Positions 26,245 through 34,900 of a stretch of 54,330 bases of DNA are shown here, piece after piece. The notes beneath the pieces are model-generated. The model saw nothing but the letters and a program-made list of their open reading frames with translations. It searched no databases and was not told the origin of the DNA. Positions within the stretch are counted from its first letter, which is position 1; every line of letters begins with the position of its first letter. This stretch comes from an uncultured Clostridia bacterium (GTDB taxonomy: Bacteria > Bacillota > Clostridia > Christensenellales > UBA1242). The stretch spans positions 1 through 54,330 of the forward strand of contig CALWOW010000026.1 in NCBI GenBank assembly GCA_944383295.1, in the 5' to 3' direction. A program made the translations under genes and the position numbers.

Positions 26245-27063
26245 TTAATTTTTTGTTATAATAATTGTATTCTTATTTTTAAAAAACTTTACTGTCCAAA
26301 GAATATAAAACGGCAATAATGCAATAGTAAATACACCTAAGGTATAATATATATACATCATAACAGGGACTAAATTATCTCCAAAAATCGAACCGATTTG
26401 ATACAGTAATTCTGTTTGAATTCGGTAAGGCATCATACTCATCAAGTTAGTGTGGCAGATTAAATTTATAGCAAGCGCTATAATAAAGAATATTGTTACA
26501 AATAAAATGCCAGCAAAAAAACTTTTTAAATTAGGAGTAAATTGCTTGCTTATCAAAACTGCATATCCAAAATAAATCATAATTGTATGGAATGTTATAG
26601 TATAGAAAGTGTAGAAATTAAACAAAGGGTAACCATTGCCTGCAAAAATATCGTTAGCAAAAACTCCACAAATTCCTGCTACTACTAACATAAAAATTGC
26701 GGAAATACCCATTTGGCGAATAAATCCTTTTCCGTATCCAGCAAAATAAAGCGCATAAATAAATAGGGAGCAATAAAAAAGAGGTAACCAAGATTCTAAT
26801 GAAACATTTTGTCTATTGATTGTAAAAAACAAAATTTTGCAAATTTCTGTAACAGTAAGTATGATTGCAAAAATTTTCATTTGTTTGTAAATATTCCATT
26901 TTCTCTTGTAAAGCAAAAATAAAAGAGTAATTACAGTAATTATTGAAATTGATATAAGCAAAAAATATTCCCAACTAAAATATGACATTCCATATTGTAC
27001 AAAGAAATCACCTGTCCCTTTATCGCCAGGTCTAAAAAAGAAACCTTTAAAAAATTCAAGCAT
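26245..27063 (-). CDS. YwaF/TIGR02206-like integral membrane protein
   Basis: 272 residues with seven hydrophobic helices. LPLFYCSLF in helix 3-4 and the FHTIMIYFGYAV helix recall the YwaF/TIGR02206 family (LPLHLCS and HxxxH-like positions), whose function is unknown. AAAGGTAAAG precedes the ATG. It lies 24 nt downstream of the HD-domain gene on the same strand, so the two are probably co-transcribed. Confidence 0.68.
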   Translation of the reverse strand: MLEFFKGFFFRPGDKGTGDFFVQYGMSYFSWEYFLLISISIITVITLLFLLYKRKWNIYKQMKIFAIILTVTEICKILFFTINRQNVSLESWLPLFYCSLFIYALYFAGYGKGFIRQMGISAIFMLVVAGICGVFANDIFAGNGYPLFNFYTFYTITFHTIMIYFGYAVLISKQFTPNLKSFFAGILFVTIFFIIALAINLICHTNLMSMMPYRIQTELLYQIGSIFGDNLVPVMMYIYYTLGVFTIALLPFYILWTVKFFKNKNTIIITKN

Positions 27064-27087
27064 ACTTTACCTTTAAAATGTTTTAAT

Positions 27088-27720
27088 TTATTTGTTTATA
27101 TTTTTATCCATTATATAATTTGAAATCTTTAAAAAATTTTCATCATATTTGTATAAATGTTGACCAAATTTCAACCACGCTTTTGACCAAGAATCGTTGT
27201 CATAAATTAATTTTTGAACATTTTCATTTTTTAAATACTTATTATCTTTTTGCGATTTTAAATCAACGCAACCTTGCTCATCATACAACTTGCATTGCAA
27301 ATCACATTCTAATTTGTCGCATTGATAAGCAAAAATTGCCTCGGGAGTCTTGCGTTCGTCAAATTCGATAATAATATTTTGCAAAAATTCCTTATTTGCT
27401 AAATTACTTAAAACTTTTGCCACAGCCTCGTGTCCCATACGCTTTTTTGTTTCATTATCTACATCAAATATAGTCAAATCTCCAATTAAGATTTCTTCTG
27501 TTTCATGCATAGCCAACATAAACAAAACTTTTTTTAAATCTATATCGTACTTATATTCTGACCACATCGCTATTGCTAACATTTGCACCCCAAATATATG
27601 TTCAGCTATGCTTTCAAGACGGTCTGCTTTAACATTCCACGCTTTCCAGCCAGAACGAATAATATGCTTTAATTTATTACATAAAACATAAAATTCAACT
27701 ACATTTTGTTCTTTGCCCAT
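27088..27720 (-). CDS. HD-domain phosphohydrolase (YfbR/HD_3-like)
   Basis: 210 residues from the ATG at 27720, chosen because AGGAG precedes it. Metal-site residues: H41 in SIAEHIFGV, H72-E73 in MHETEEILIGD (Glu where the classic HD doublet has Asp), D81, and D135 in QCDKLE. The family contains 5'-deoxynucleotidases and related nucleotide phosphatases. The substrate here cannot be told from sequence. It heads a two-gene unit with the YwaF-like membrane protein. Confidence 0.82.
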   Translation of the reverse strand: MGKEQNVVEFYVLCNKLKHIIRSGWKAWNVKADRLESIAEHIFGVQMLAIAMWSEYKYDIDLKKVLFMLAMHETEEILIGDLTIFDVDNETKKRMGHEAVAKVLSNLANKEFLQNIIIEFDERKTPEAIFAYQCDKLECDLQCKLYDEQGCVDLKSQKDNKYLKNENVQKLIYDNDSWSKAWLKFGQHLYKYDENFLKISNYIMDKNINK

Positions 27721-27778
27721 ACTAACTCCTAAAAGGTAAATACAATTAATTTTTAACATAATTTTATCTTTGTGTCAA

Positions 27779-27827
27779 TTAACTTAAATACTATAAAACA
27801 AGTTAAATCATACTTCCAATGACGAAA
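27779..27827 (+). repeat. Imperfect direct repeat, copy 1
   Basis: 49 nt that align to 28852-28901 with one gap and about six mismatches, roughly 85% identity. The other copy runs into the 3' end of tRNA-Ser(CGA). This copy covers the 3' end of the GNAT-like remnant. Confidence 0.65.
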
Positions 27828-27996
27828 TATTTGCAGATTTTAAAATTTTTAACACGTAGTTTAGCCATTCGGTGTAATTTTCAAATTTTGATAAATTCCC
27901 CGAATCACACAAATTATCAATTTTACCTGCTTTAATAAATTTTTGCCTATATTCCATTTCAATTTTTTCATCATCAACAGTAAAATAATTATAAAA
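27808..27996 (-). pseudogene. Fragment of a GNAT-type acetyltransferase
   Basis: On the minus strand an open frame of ~62 codons between TAA (27999-27997) and TGA (27810-27808) encodes a segment like EMEYRQKFIK...SLSKFENYTEWL. Many GNAT acetyltransferases carry such a pattern near the N-terminus (a YRQEF...G-LR-FE-EEWL type region). The acetyl-CoA-binding part is absent and no ribosome site is seen, so this looks like a truncated remnant. The family call rests on one short stretch. The rest of the gap from 27721 to 28107 shows only the promoter at 28054. Confidence 0.45.
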
Positions 27997-28053
27997 TTAA
28001 ATCAATTATACAATCATTATCAACGTAAGTAAAAATTGCTTTTTATGTTCCTA

Positions 28054-28082
28054 TTGCAAATTTATGATAATGATGTTAAAAT
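28054..28082 (+). promoter_or_regulatory. Promoter for the 28108 gene
   Basis: -35 TTGCAA (28054-28059), 17-nt spacer, -10 TAAAAT (28077-28082) with TGT extended -10. Confidence 0.65.
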
Positions 28083-28107
28083 ATTTAAAACAAATAAGGA
28101 TAAAATT

Positions 28108-28779
28108 ATGAAAAAAATTGAAAAAATGAAAGCAATTAGTGAAATTGTGGATCAAATAAATGTGTATCAAATGTTTAAATCGGGTAAAACTGAATTTTCT
28201 AATGAAAAATTGTTTTTAGCGGTGCAAAACAAAATTTTAAAAAATTATCTTAAATCACTAAAACCCTACGGTTTTAAAAACAAATCTAAAATACAATCAG
28301 TTGAAGAATTGTTAAATTCAACCGAATTCGCCGAATGGTTTAAGCCATACAAACGCCCAATTTTTGTTAAAGATGTTTATACCATTTTTTGTGATGCTTT
28401 CACCCCTGTGGAAGAAATTGTAAAAAACCCCGAAAAATATCTTGAAGCCCCAGTAAAAGATGGCGTTCTCGCTTTAATTGATAAAGGCTATAACACCGTC
28501 CTTTCTTCTGCTAATTACAAAAATGTAAGTGAAGAAGAAAAAGGGAAAATAAAGCCAGATAAATACACTGCTTATATTGCTATAAAACAAGATTTACCAA
28601 AATCGGTTGCAGAAAATAAAGTGTTTGAAAAGGGTGCAAAACCAGATGAATTCTTTTTATTTGTGGATATAGCTCCTGATAGCCTTGTTACAGATGTTTC
28701 CCAAAAGTTTATAGAACTGATATATAAATTACCTGATTTAAACAAAATAAAAAATGATGAACAAGAAATGTTGAAATAA
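28108..28779 (+). CDS. Hypothetical protein in the tRNA-linked patch
   Basis: 223 residues from the ATG at 28108, which follows AAGGAT and a good promoter. I do not recognise it. It is soluble by appearance, Lys/Glu-rich, with an aromatic mid-region (WFKPYKRPIFVKDVYTIF) and a C-terminal half with alternating hydrophobics (AYIAIKQDLP, EFFLFVDIAP) suggesting a beta-sheet core. No metal or nucleotide motif is seen. It lies between the two copies of the 49-50 bp repeat beside tRNA-Ser(CGA), so it could be an acquired gene. Confidence 0.7.
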   Translation: MKKIEKMKAISEIVDQINVYQMFKSGKTEFSNEKLFLAVQNKILKNYLKSLKPYGFKNKSKIQSVEELLNSTEFAEWFKPYKRPIFVKDVYTIFCDAFTPVEEIVKNPEKYLEAPVKDGVLALIDKGYNTVLSSANYKNVSEEEKGKIKPDKYTAYIAIKQDLPKSVAENKVFEKGAKPDEFFLFVDIAPDSLVTDVSQKFIELIYKLPDLNKIKNDEQEMLK

Positions 28780-28851
28780 TTTTACTTATTCATTATATTT
28801 TCACTTTTCTGTTGAATTTAAAATTTTATATTATGAAACAAAGTTATCCTT

Positions 28852-28901
28852 TTAACTTAAATAATATAAAACAAGCTACAATCGCACTTCCAATGGCGGA
28901 A
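28852..28901 (+). repeat. Imperfect direct repeat, copy 2, at the tRNA-Ser 3' end
   Basis: 50 nt matching 27779-27827. Its last 8 bases are the encoded CCA, discriminator and first acceptor-stem bases of tRNA-Ser(CGA). Confidence 0.65.
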
Positions 28902-28981
28902 GAGGGCGGATTTGAACCGCCGGTACCTTGCGGTACACTTGTTTTCGAGACAAGCACATTCGACCACTCTGACACTCTTCC
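28894..28981 (-). tRNA. tRNA-Ser (anticodon CGA)
   Basis: Minus strand: acceptor GGAAGAG/CTCTTCC, discriminator G plus encoded CCA (28896-28894), anticodon stem CTTGT/ACAAG around loop CTCGAAA giving CGA (UCG codons). A long variable arm with stem GTACC/GGTAC follows, and the T arm is GCGG-TTCAAAT-CCGC. All class II serine features are present. Confidence 0.96.
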
Positions 28982-29089
28982 GTATTCATCTAGAATATCA
29001 AAAATTTTTGGCTATGTCAACTTTTTCAATTTAGAAGGTTTATAAGTTTTATATTTCACAATTAATTTTTATTTTACATATATTTTTTT

Positions 29090-29935
29090 ATGAATTTTTT
29101 ACAAGAATTAGAAATAAATAATGCAAAATTAATAAATTTAGGTGCGGAAAAAATCGAGATAGGTAGGACAACTTTAAATAGACCGATTTATGCTTTTGAA
29201 ATTGGTTGCGGTTATCCTAAAATTATTGCGCAATATGCTATTCATGCTCGTGAATATATTACTTATTATTTGGCTAATTTGCATGCTATACATTTATTAA
29301 AAACTTTGAGGCAGGGGTATGGTACTATTTACATCATACCAGTGGTAAACATTGATGGAGTGGCGTTGTGCATAGATGGGGTTGATACAGCAAAAAATTT
29401 TGCGGATAGCTTGTTGGAAATGAATAATGGAAGCGATTTTTCTTTGTGGAAAGCAAATATAAAAGGAGTTGACTTGAATGTAAATTTTCCTGCTAAGTGG
29501 GGGACAGGTGCTAAAAACACGAAAAAAGCAGGGGCACAAAATTTTATCGGTGTTAGCCCCGCAAGTGAAAGTGAAACAGAAGCGCTTATGAATTTTACAA
29601 ATTTAATAAAACCAAATTTAACTTTAAGTTATCACAGTAAGGGGGAAGTGCTTTATTATGATTTTTATCAGTCTATATTAAATAAGATAAGAGATAAGAA
29701 AATAGCAAAAATAGTATCTAAAAGCACTGGGTACAAAATTATGCCATCAGGGGAAAGTGCTGGCGGTTACAAAGATTGGTGCATAATGCAAGGTATTCCC
29801 GCTATAACTATTGAAGTAGGGAGAGATGAGTGGACGCACCCTATAAAATTTGATAAATTACCGCAAATTTATGAAAAAAATAAAAACGTTTATAACGATT
29901 TGTTAAAATATTTCAATAAAAATTTTTATCCATAA
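29090..29935 (+). CDS. M14-family zinc carboxypeptidase-like protein
   Basis: 281 residues. The zinc site reads HARE (HxxE) in AIHAREYITYYL, with the third ligand His in LSYHSKGEVLYY. VNIDGVALC matches the conserved N-P-D-G-like loop, and TIEVGRDEW carries the catalytic Glu. Many bacterial members cleave D-glutamyl-diaminopimelate bonds of peptidoglycan peptides. No signal peptide is seen, so an intracellular muropeptide-recycling role is possible. No clear ribosome site precedes the ATG at 29090, so the start is less certain. A terminator follows directly. Confidence 0.87.
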   Translation: MNFLQELEINNAKLINLGAEKIEIGRTTLNRPIYAFEIGCGYPKIIAQYAIHAREYITYYLANLHAIHLLKTLRQGYGTIYIIPVVNIDGVALCIDGVDTAKNFADSLLEMNNGSDFSLWKANIKGVDLNVNFPAKWGTGAKNTKKAGAQNFIGVSPASESETEALMNFTNLIKPNLTLSYHSKGEVLYYDFYQSILNKIRDKKIAKIVSKSTGYKIMPSGESAGGYKDWCIMQGIPAITIEVGRDEWTHPIKFDKLPQIYEKNKNVYNDLLKYFNKNFYP

Positions 29936-29943
29936 GAAAACAA

Positions 29944-29972
29944 TGCTACCTTTTTGGTAGTTTTTCTTTTTT
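29944..29972 (+). terminator. Short intrinsic terminator
   Basis: Stem CTACC (29946-29950) / GGTAG (29956-29960), loop TTTTT, followed by T-rich sequence. Confidence 0.7.
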
Positions 29973-29984
29973 GGGTTAAAATAA

Positions 29985-30013
29985 TTGCGATTTTTATAAA
30001 ATTTGGTTATAAT
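29985..30013 (+). promoter_or_regulatory. Promoter for the tadA-glmU-like-pth-mfd unit
   Basis: -35 TTGCGA (29985-29990), 17-nt spacer, -10 TATAAT (30008-30013). Confidence 0.65.
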
Positions 30014-30038
30014 TATTTATATTTTTATAGGGGTTGAA

Positions 30039-30503
30039 ATGAACGAGCAAGAAAAATTTATGCGTGAGGCATTAAAAGAGGCAGAAAAAGCACGTAAAAT
30101 TGAAGAAGTACCTATCGGCGCAGTAATTGTGCAAAATGGCAAAATAATTGCCCGTGCACATAACACAAAAAACAAGAAAAGCAATGCGCTTTTCCACGCA
30201 GAAATTTTAGCGTTGAACAAATGCGCAAAAAAAATAGGTAGTTGGCGTTTGCTTGATTGTGATTTATACGTTACGCTCGAACCTTGCCCAATGTGTGCTG
30301 GTGCGTGTATCAATGCGAGAGTGCGTTCGATAATTTTTGGCGCTTATGATGCAAAAGCTGGATGTTGTGGTACTTTGTACAATCTACCTAATGACCAACG
30401 TTTCAATCATCGTCCACAGGTGATAGGTGGGGTGCTAGAAAAAGAATGTGCGGAAATTTTATCTTCTTTTTTTCAAGAATTACGCAAGCGTGACAAACAA
30501 TAA
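30039..30503 (+). CDS. tadA: tRNA-specific adenosine deaminase TadA
   Basis: 154 residues from the ATG at 30039, with AGGGG upstream. The zinc-deaminase signature is complete: HAE (H53, E55) and PCPMC (C83, C86). DAKAGCCGTLYN and the FNHRPQV block are typical of TadA rather than of cytidine or guanine deaminases. The enzyme makes inosine at wobble position 34 of tRNA-Arg(ACG). It is the first gene of the unit leading into the GlmU-like, Pth and Mfd genes, with an 11-nt gap to the next. Confidence 0.95.
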   Translation: MNEQEKFMREALKEAEKARKIEEVPIGAVIVQNGKIIARAHNTKNKKSNALFHAEILALNKCAKKIGSWRLLDCDLYVTLEPCPMCAGACINARVRSIIFGAYDAKAGCCGTLYNLPNDQRFNHRPQVIGGVLEKECAEILSSFFQELRKRDKQ

Positions 30504-30514
30504 AGGGGTGTATT

Positions 30515-31360
30515 ATGGGTATATTAAGTATGGATTTTGAAACAGAAACAGAAACAATTGATATTGAAAGTATTGACACTTTGTGGGCACGTAGTGCGCA
30601 AAAAGAACAAATAGACGATGATGTGGCTGTGATAGTGTTAAAAATACATCATCCTGCGTTTTCGGGTAGTACTCGTAGTTATGATATGTCTATTTGCGGT
30701 AAAACAATGACTGAATGGGTGGAACTCGCTTTTGATAAATGTCCAGTGTTAGAAATAGAGACAACACAGCAAGCCGATATTTTGGAAACAATAAGACCTT
30801 ATCTTTCGGATAAAAAATACACGGCCGTATTTTATGCGGACACTCCACTTTTACAAAGAAGGACTTTTTTAAGTTGTTTAGATTTTGCACAAACAAAGCG
30901 AATGAATGTATGCAAGTTTGAGCGTGGTTATATTTTTGTTACCGATTATATTCGCACTGCAGAAAGACTTTATTCAAGTACTTTACCAAATTTTGCTGGG
31001 CAACAAGATTTTATGCTTGTTTGCGATATGGACACTTTAGCGCAAGCGGAAGCAATTTTGAAAAAAAGAATTATAGATTTCCATTTGCAACATGGAGTGC
31101 AAATCTTAGATACAACCTGGGTTAGTATTGATGCCGATGTTGTGATAGGTAAAAATACGGTAATTTATCCAAATAATGTATTGCAAGGCAAAACAAAAAT
31201 AGGTGATAATGTTGTGTTGCAAGTTGGAAATACCATTATTAATAGTCAAATTGATGATAATTGTAGATTAATGCATAGTGTTATAGTTTCAAGCAAAATT
31301 ACACAAAATAGTGATATCGCTCCTTTTACATATATTGAAAAAGGTATTATGAAAAAATAA
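30515..31360 (+). CDS. Shortened, degenerate GlmU-like protein
   Basis: 281 residues, against ~450 for GlmU. The N-terminal half keeps traces of the uridyltransferase domain (ICGKTMTEWV like CGKPMIEHV; FYADTPLL like GDTPLL), but the nucleotide-binding GxGTRM loop is not recognisable. Residues ~190-275 align well with the linker and first left-handed beta-helix coils of GlmU (AILKKRI, IDADVVIGKNTVIYPNNVL). The acetyltransferase half is missing. Its place directly upstream of pth and mfd is the conserved glmU position in Bacillota, which supports descent from glmU. Enzyme activity is doubtful; a scaffold or regulatory role is possible. AAAGGGGTG precedes the ATG. Confidence 0.75.
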   Translation: MGILSMDFETETETIDIESIDTLWARSAQKEQIDDDVAVIVLKIHHPAFSGSTRSYDMSICGKTMTEWVELAFDKCPVLEIETTQQADILETIRPYLSDKKYTAVFYADTPLLQRRTFLSCLDFAQTKRMNVCKFERGYIFVTDYIRTAERLYSSTLPNFAGQQDFMLVCDMDTLAQAEAILKKRIIDFHLQHGVQILDTTWVSIDADVVIGKNTVIYPNNVLQGKTKIGDNVVLQVGNTIINSQIDDNCRLMHSVIVSSKITQNSDIAPFTYIEKGIMKK

Positions 31361-31377
31361 GTAGTAGGTGATAAAAT

Positions 31378-31926
31378 ATGAAATTGATAGTTGGTTTAGG
31401 AAATCCAGGGGCTGAATTTGATGATACTCCTCACAATGTAGGATTTGCTACTTTGGATAAAATAGCGGGTTTTTTAAAGGTTGAAATAAAGAAAAAGCGC
31501 AAAAATGGTTTGATGTGTGAAACAAAAGTGGGCGACCAAGATGTTATTTTATTAAAACCTTTAACTTTTATGAATAACAGTGGCGATTGTGTGTTCGCTA
31601 TTGCTAAAAAGTACAACATAAACGAAAAAGATATTTGTGTTGTACTCGATGATGTTGATTTAATGGCTGGGTTGTGTAGAGCAAGACCAAGTGGTTCGGC
31701 AGGGACACACAATGGATTGCGCTCTGTTACAAATAGATTAGGCACAACAGAATTTTCACGAATTCGTATAGGTGTAGATTCTGCTAGCCGAGGTTCCGAC
31801 CTTGCGGAATATGTTTTGAGAAAAATGGATCCTAAAACACGTTCAAACGTTGAAATTGGTATTGACAAAGCTGTTCAATATGTTAAAATGTTTATCGAAT
31901 CAGGAGCAATCTCTGATACCAAATAG
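31378..31926 (+). CDS. pth: Peptidyl-tRNA hydrolase
   Basis: 182 residues. The N-terminal LIVGLGNPG is followed by TPHNVGFATLD with the catalytic His at residue 20. LKPLTFMNNSG, DDVDLMAG and SAGTHNGLRS are the other family blocks. It releases peptides from peptidyl-tRNA dropped by ribosomes. The ribosome site is TAGGTG. It lies 17 nt after the GlmU-like gene and 11 nt before mfd, the usual Bacillota order. Confidence 0.97.
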   Translation: MKLIVGLGNPGAEFDDTPHNVGFATLDKIAGFLKVEIKKKRKNGLMCETKVGDQDVILLKPLTFMNNSGDCVFAIAKKYNINEKDICVVLDDVDLMAGLCRARPSGSAGTHNGLRSVTNRLGTTEFSRIRIGVDSASRGSDLAEYVLRKMDPKTRSNVEIGIDKAVQYVKMFIESGAISDTK

Positions 31927-31937
31927 GTGAAATTTTT

Positions 31938-34900
31938 ATGCTAAATTGTTTTGATAAAGATAGTAAAATCAATCAAATATTAAAAGATTTACACTCACAA
32001 GAAAAAGTGAGTGTTTTTGGCTTTAATATGGGGGAACGTACAGTCGTTTCTTCTCTTGTTGATAAACCTATTTGCTATGTAACAGCGGATAATACTGAAG
32101 TTGAAAATTTAAAAAGACAGTTTGCAAGTTTAGATAAAAAAGTAGATATACTTGACTATTCGACTGATGATTTTTGTTTGCATACTTTGGAATTTGGTAG
32201 CGCTGGACTTAATGCGCAAGTTGCATTATTTAATGCTTTAAACAAAAAAATTGATGTGTTGATTGTGACAGCTGAAACGTTAACTTCTGTATTTGCACCA
32301 AAAACAGTTTGGCAAAAAAACACATTAAAATTAAAAGCAAATCAAGATATTGAAATAGATTTATTAGGTAAGCAGTTGACTGCAATAGGTTATAATCGAG
32401 TTGATGCTATTGACAGTGCAGGTCAATGGGCAAAGCGAGGAGATGTTTTAGATGTTTTTCCTCTTAATAGCGAATTACCTTACCGTATTCATTTTTTTGA
32501 TACACAAATAGAAAAAATTACGACTTTCAATATTTTGACACAATTTAAGATTGATGAAGTAAATGAAATTGTCGTTTGTCCAAATGGTTTTTTGTTAGCT
32601 GAAACTGCTATAAAAGAAGCCCTAGAGTATATAGATAGCCAAAATAACAAAATGCGCAAAAATGCAGGTAAACGTGCAGATTTTAGCGACTATATTGCAA
32701 ATTTAGATGCACTTACTCACGCAAAAACACTTTTTGAGAATGGAATACCTCGCTCTGCTTGGCAATTTTGTGCAGGTTTTACCGATAGTCAAAGATTAAC
32801 TGAATTATTAAATGATTGGACATTTGTATTAGACCAGCCAAAGCAAATTTGGTCAAATATTTTAGAGCATTTAGACATAGTAAAGCAAAATATAGACGCA
32901 GGCATAAAGAGTGGACAATTAGTAGAAGCACATAAAAATTTAATCGCTGATTTTGATGAAATTTCTTCAAGTTTTGAAAATTTGAATGCAATATCATTTC
33001 AATCTTTGATGACTCAAAATAAATTTTTCACACCTACAAAAGTTTATAATATTGAAACTTTACCTGTGCCAAAATTAGGGCGTGATTATCAAAGTTACGC
33101 TACCGCTCTGCAAGATTTTTTGGATAGAAATTATAAAATCATCTTGTGTGTTGGTGACGCAAATCAAGCAATAGATATTGCAACAAAATTACAGCGTTAT
33201 ATAAAAGTTGAGCAAATTGCTAGTTTGCAAGATAGCAAATTAAATAGAATAAATATCTTTGTACATTCATTGTATATCGGCGCTTGCTTTGTTGAAGATA
33301 AGTTGCTATTTTTGGGTAGTAAAGAAAATAGATTTGAGACTATAAAACCCAAATGGGACAAAAATATTGTCAAGGTAACTGATACATTTACTTTACCAGA
33401 GCAGGGCGATTATGTGGTGCACGCAATTCACGGAATAGGTGTTTGTGAAGGTGTAACTCAGTTGTCTATTGGGGGTGCAAAACGTGATTATGTCGTTGTA
33501 AGTTATAAAAATAATGACAAGTTATATGTGCCGACAGAACAATTAGATATGCTAGGAAGATATATCGGCGGTGATAAAAAACCTGCGCTTTCAAGTATAG
33601 GTGGAAATGCTTTTGAAAAAGAAAAACAACGAGTTCGTGAAAGCGTAAAACAACTTGCTTTTGACCTTTTAAAACTTTATCGTGAAAGAGAAAAGAGCAA
33701 GGGTATTGTGATGAAAGTTGCCCCAGATTTGATGCAAGAATTTGAGCAAAGTTTTGGTTATACCCCAACACCTGACCAAGAAAAAGCCTTTAACGACGTC
33801 TATAGCGATTTAGCAAGTGGCAAAATTATGGATAGATTGATAGTAGGTGACGTGGGGTATGGTAAAACAGAAGTCGCTATACGTGCTGCTTTTGTTGCGG
33901 TTATGAGTGGTTATCAAGTTGCTGTTATTGTACCTACTACAATTTTAAGCGAACAACACTTCAACAACTTTAATGCAAGGTTAAAAAATTACGGAATAGA
34001 AGTTCGTTGCTTAAATAGATTTAGAACACCCAAAATGCAAAAACAAATCATTGAAGATGTAGAAAACGGGAAAGTCAACATATTAATCGGTACACATCGT
34101 GCTTTGAGTAAGGACGTAAAATTTTTCAATTTGGGCTTGTTAATTCTTGATGAAGAACAGCGTTTCGGTGTCGGTGATAAAGAAAAGTTGAAAAATATAA
34201 AGAAAAATGTGCATGTTTTGACTTTAACCGCTACTCCAATTCCTCGCACATTACATATGTCTTTGGTTGGTATTAGAGATATAACTACAATAGAGACTCC
34301 ACCTTTGGACCGATTACCTGTTCAAACTGTTGTTTCTCAATTTAGTTATAATTTGGCAGGCACAGCGCTTCGACGTGAAAAAGCACGAGGGGGGCAAAGT
34401 CTTGTGGTTTATCCACGTGTTGAAAATATTGAGGCTTTTGCTCAAAGTTTACGTGCAGAACTTGGAAACGAATTTAATGTAGCGGTTGCACATGGGCAAA
34501 TGGATAAAAACAAAATAGAAGAAGTTATGCTCGAATTATACAAGGGTAACATTGATGTGTTGGTGGCTACTACTCTTATTGAAAATGGTATTGACGTACC
34601 AAATGCCAACACGCTATTTGTTGTTTCTGCAGAAAAATTAGGGCTTTCGCAGTTGTATCAGTTGCGTGGTAGAGTAGGGCGGAGTGATAGACTTGCTTGG
34701 GCGTATTTTACATATATGGATGAAGGGAAACTTACAGGACAAGCGTACGATAGATTGTCTGTTTTGATGCAATATACTGCTCTTGGTAGTGGCTTTAAAA
34801 TAGCAATGCGTGATTTGGAAATTAGAGGCGCAGGGAATATTTTAGGCCCTGAACAACACGGACAGATGGAAAAAGTTGGTTACGATATGTATTGCAAAAT

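Noticed and set aside
28812-29045. Plus-strand reading frame of 77 codons
   Set aside because: It runs antisense through tRNA-Ser(CGA) and has no ribosome site.
31431-31868. Minus-strand reading frame of 145 codons over pth
   Set aside because: Antisense shadow of a well-conserved gene in a co-directional operon.
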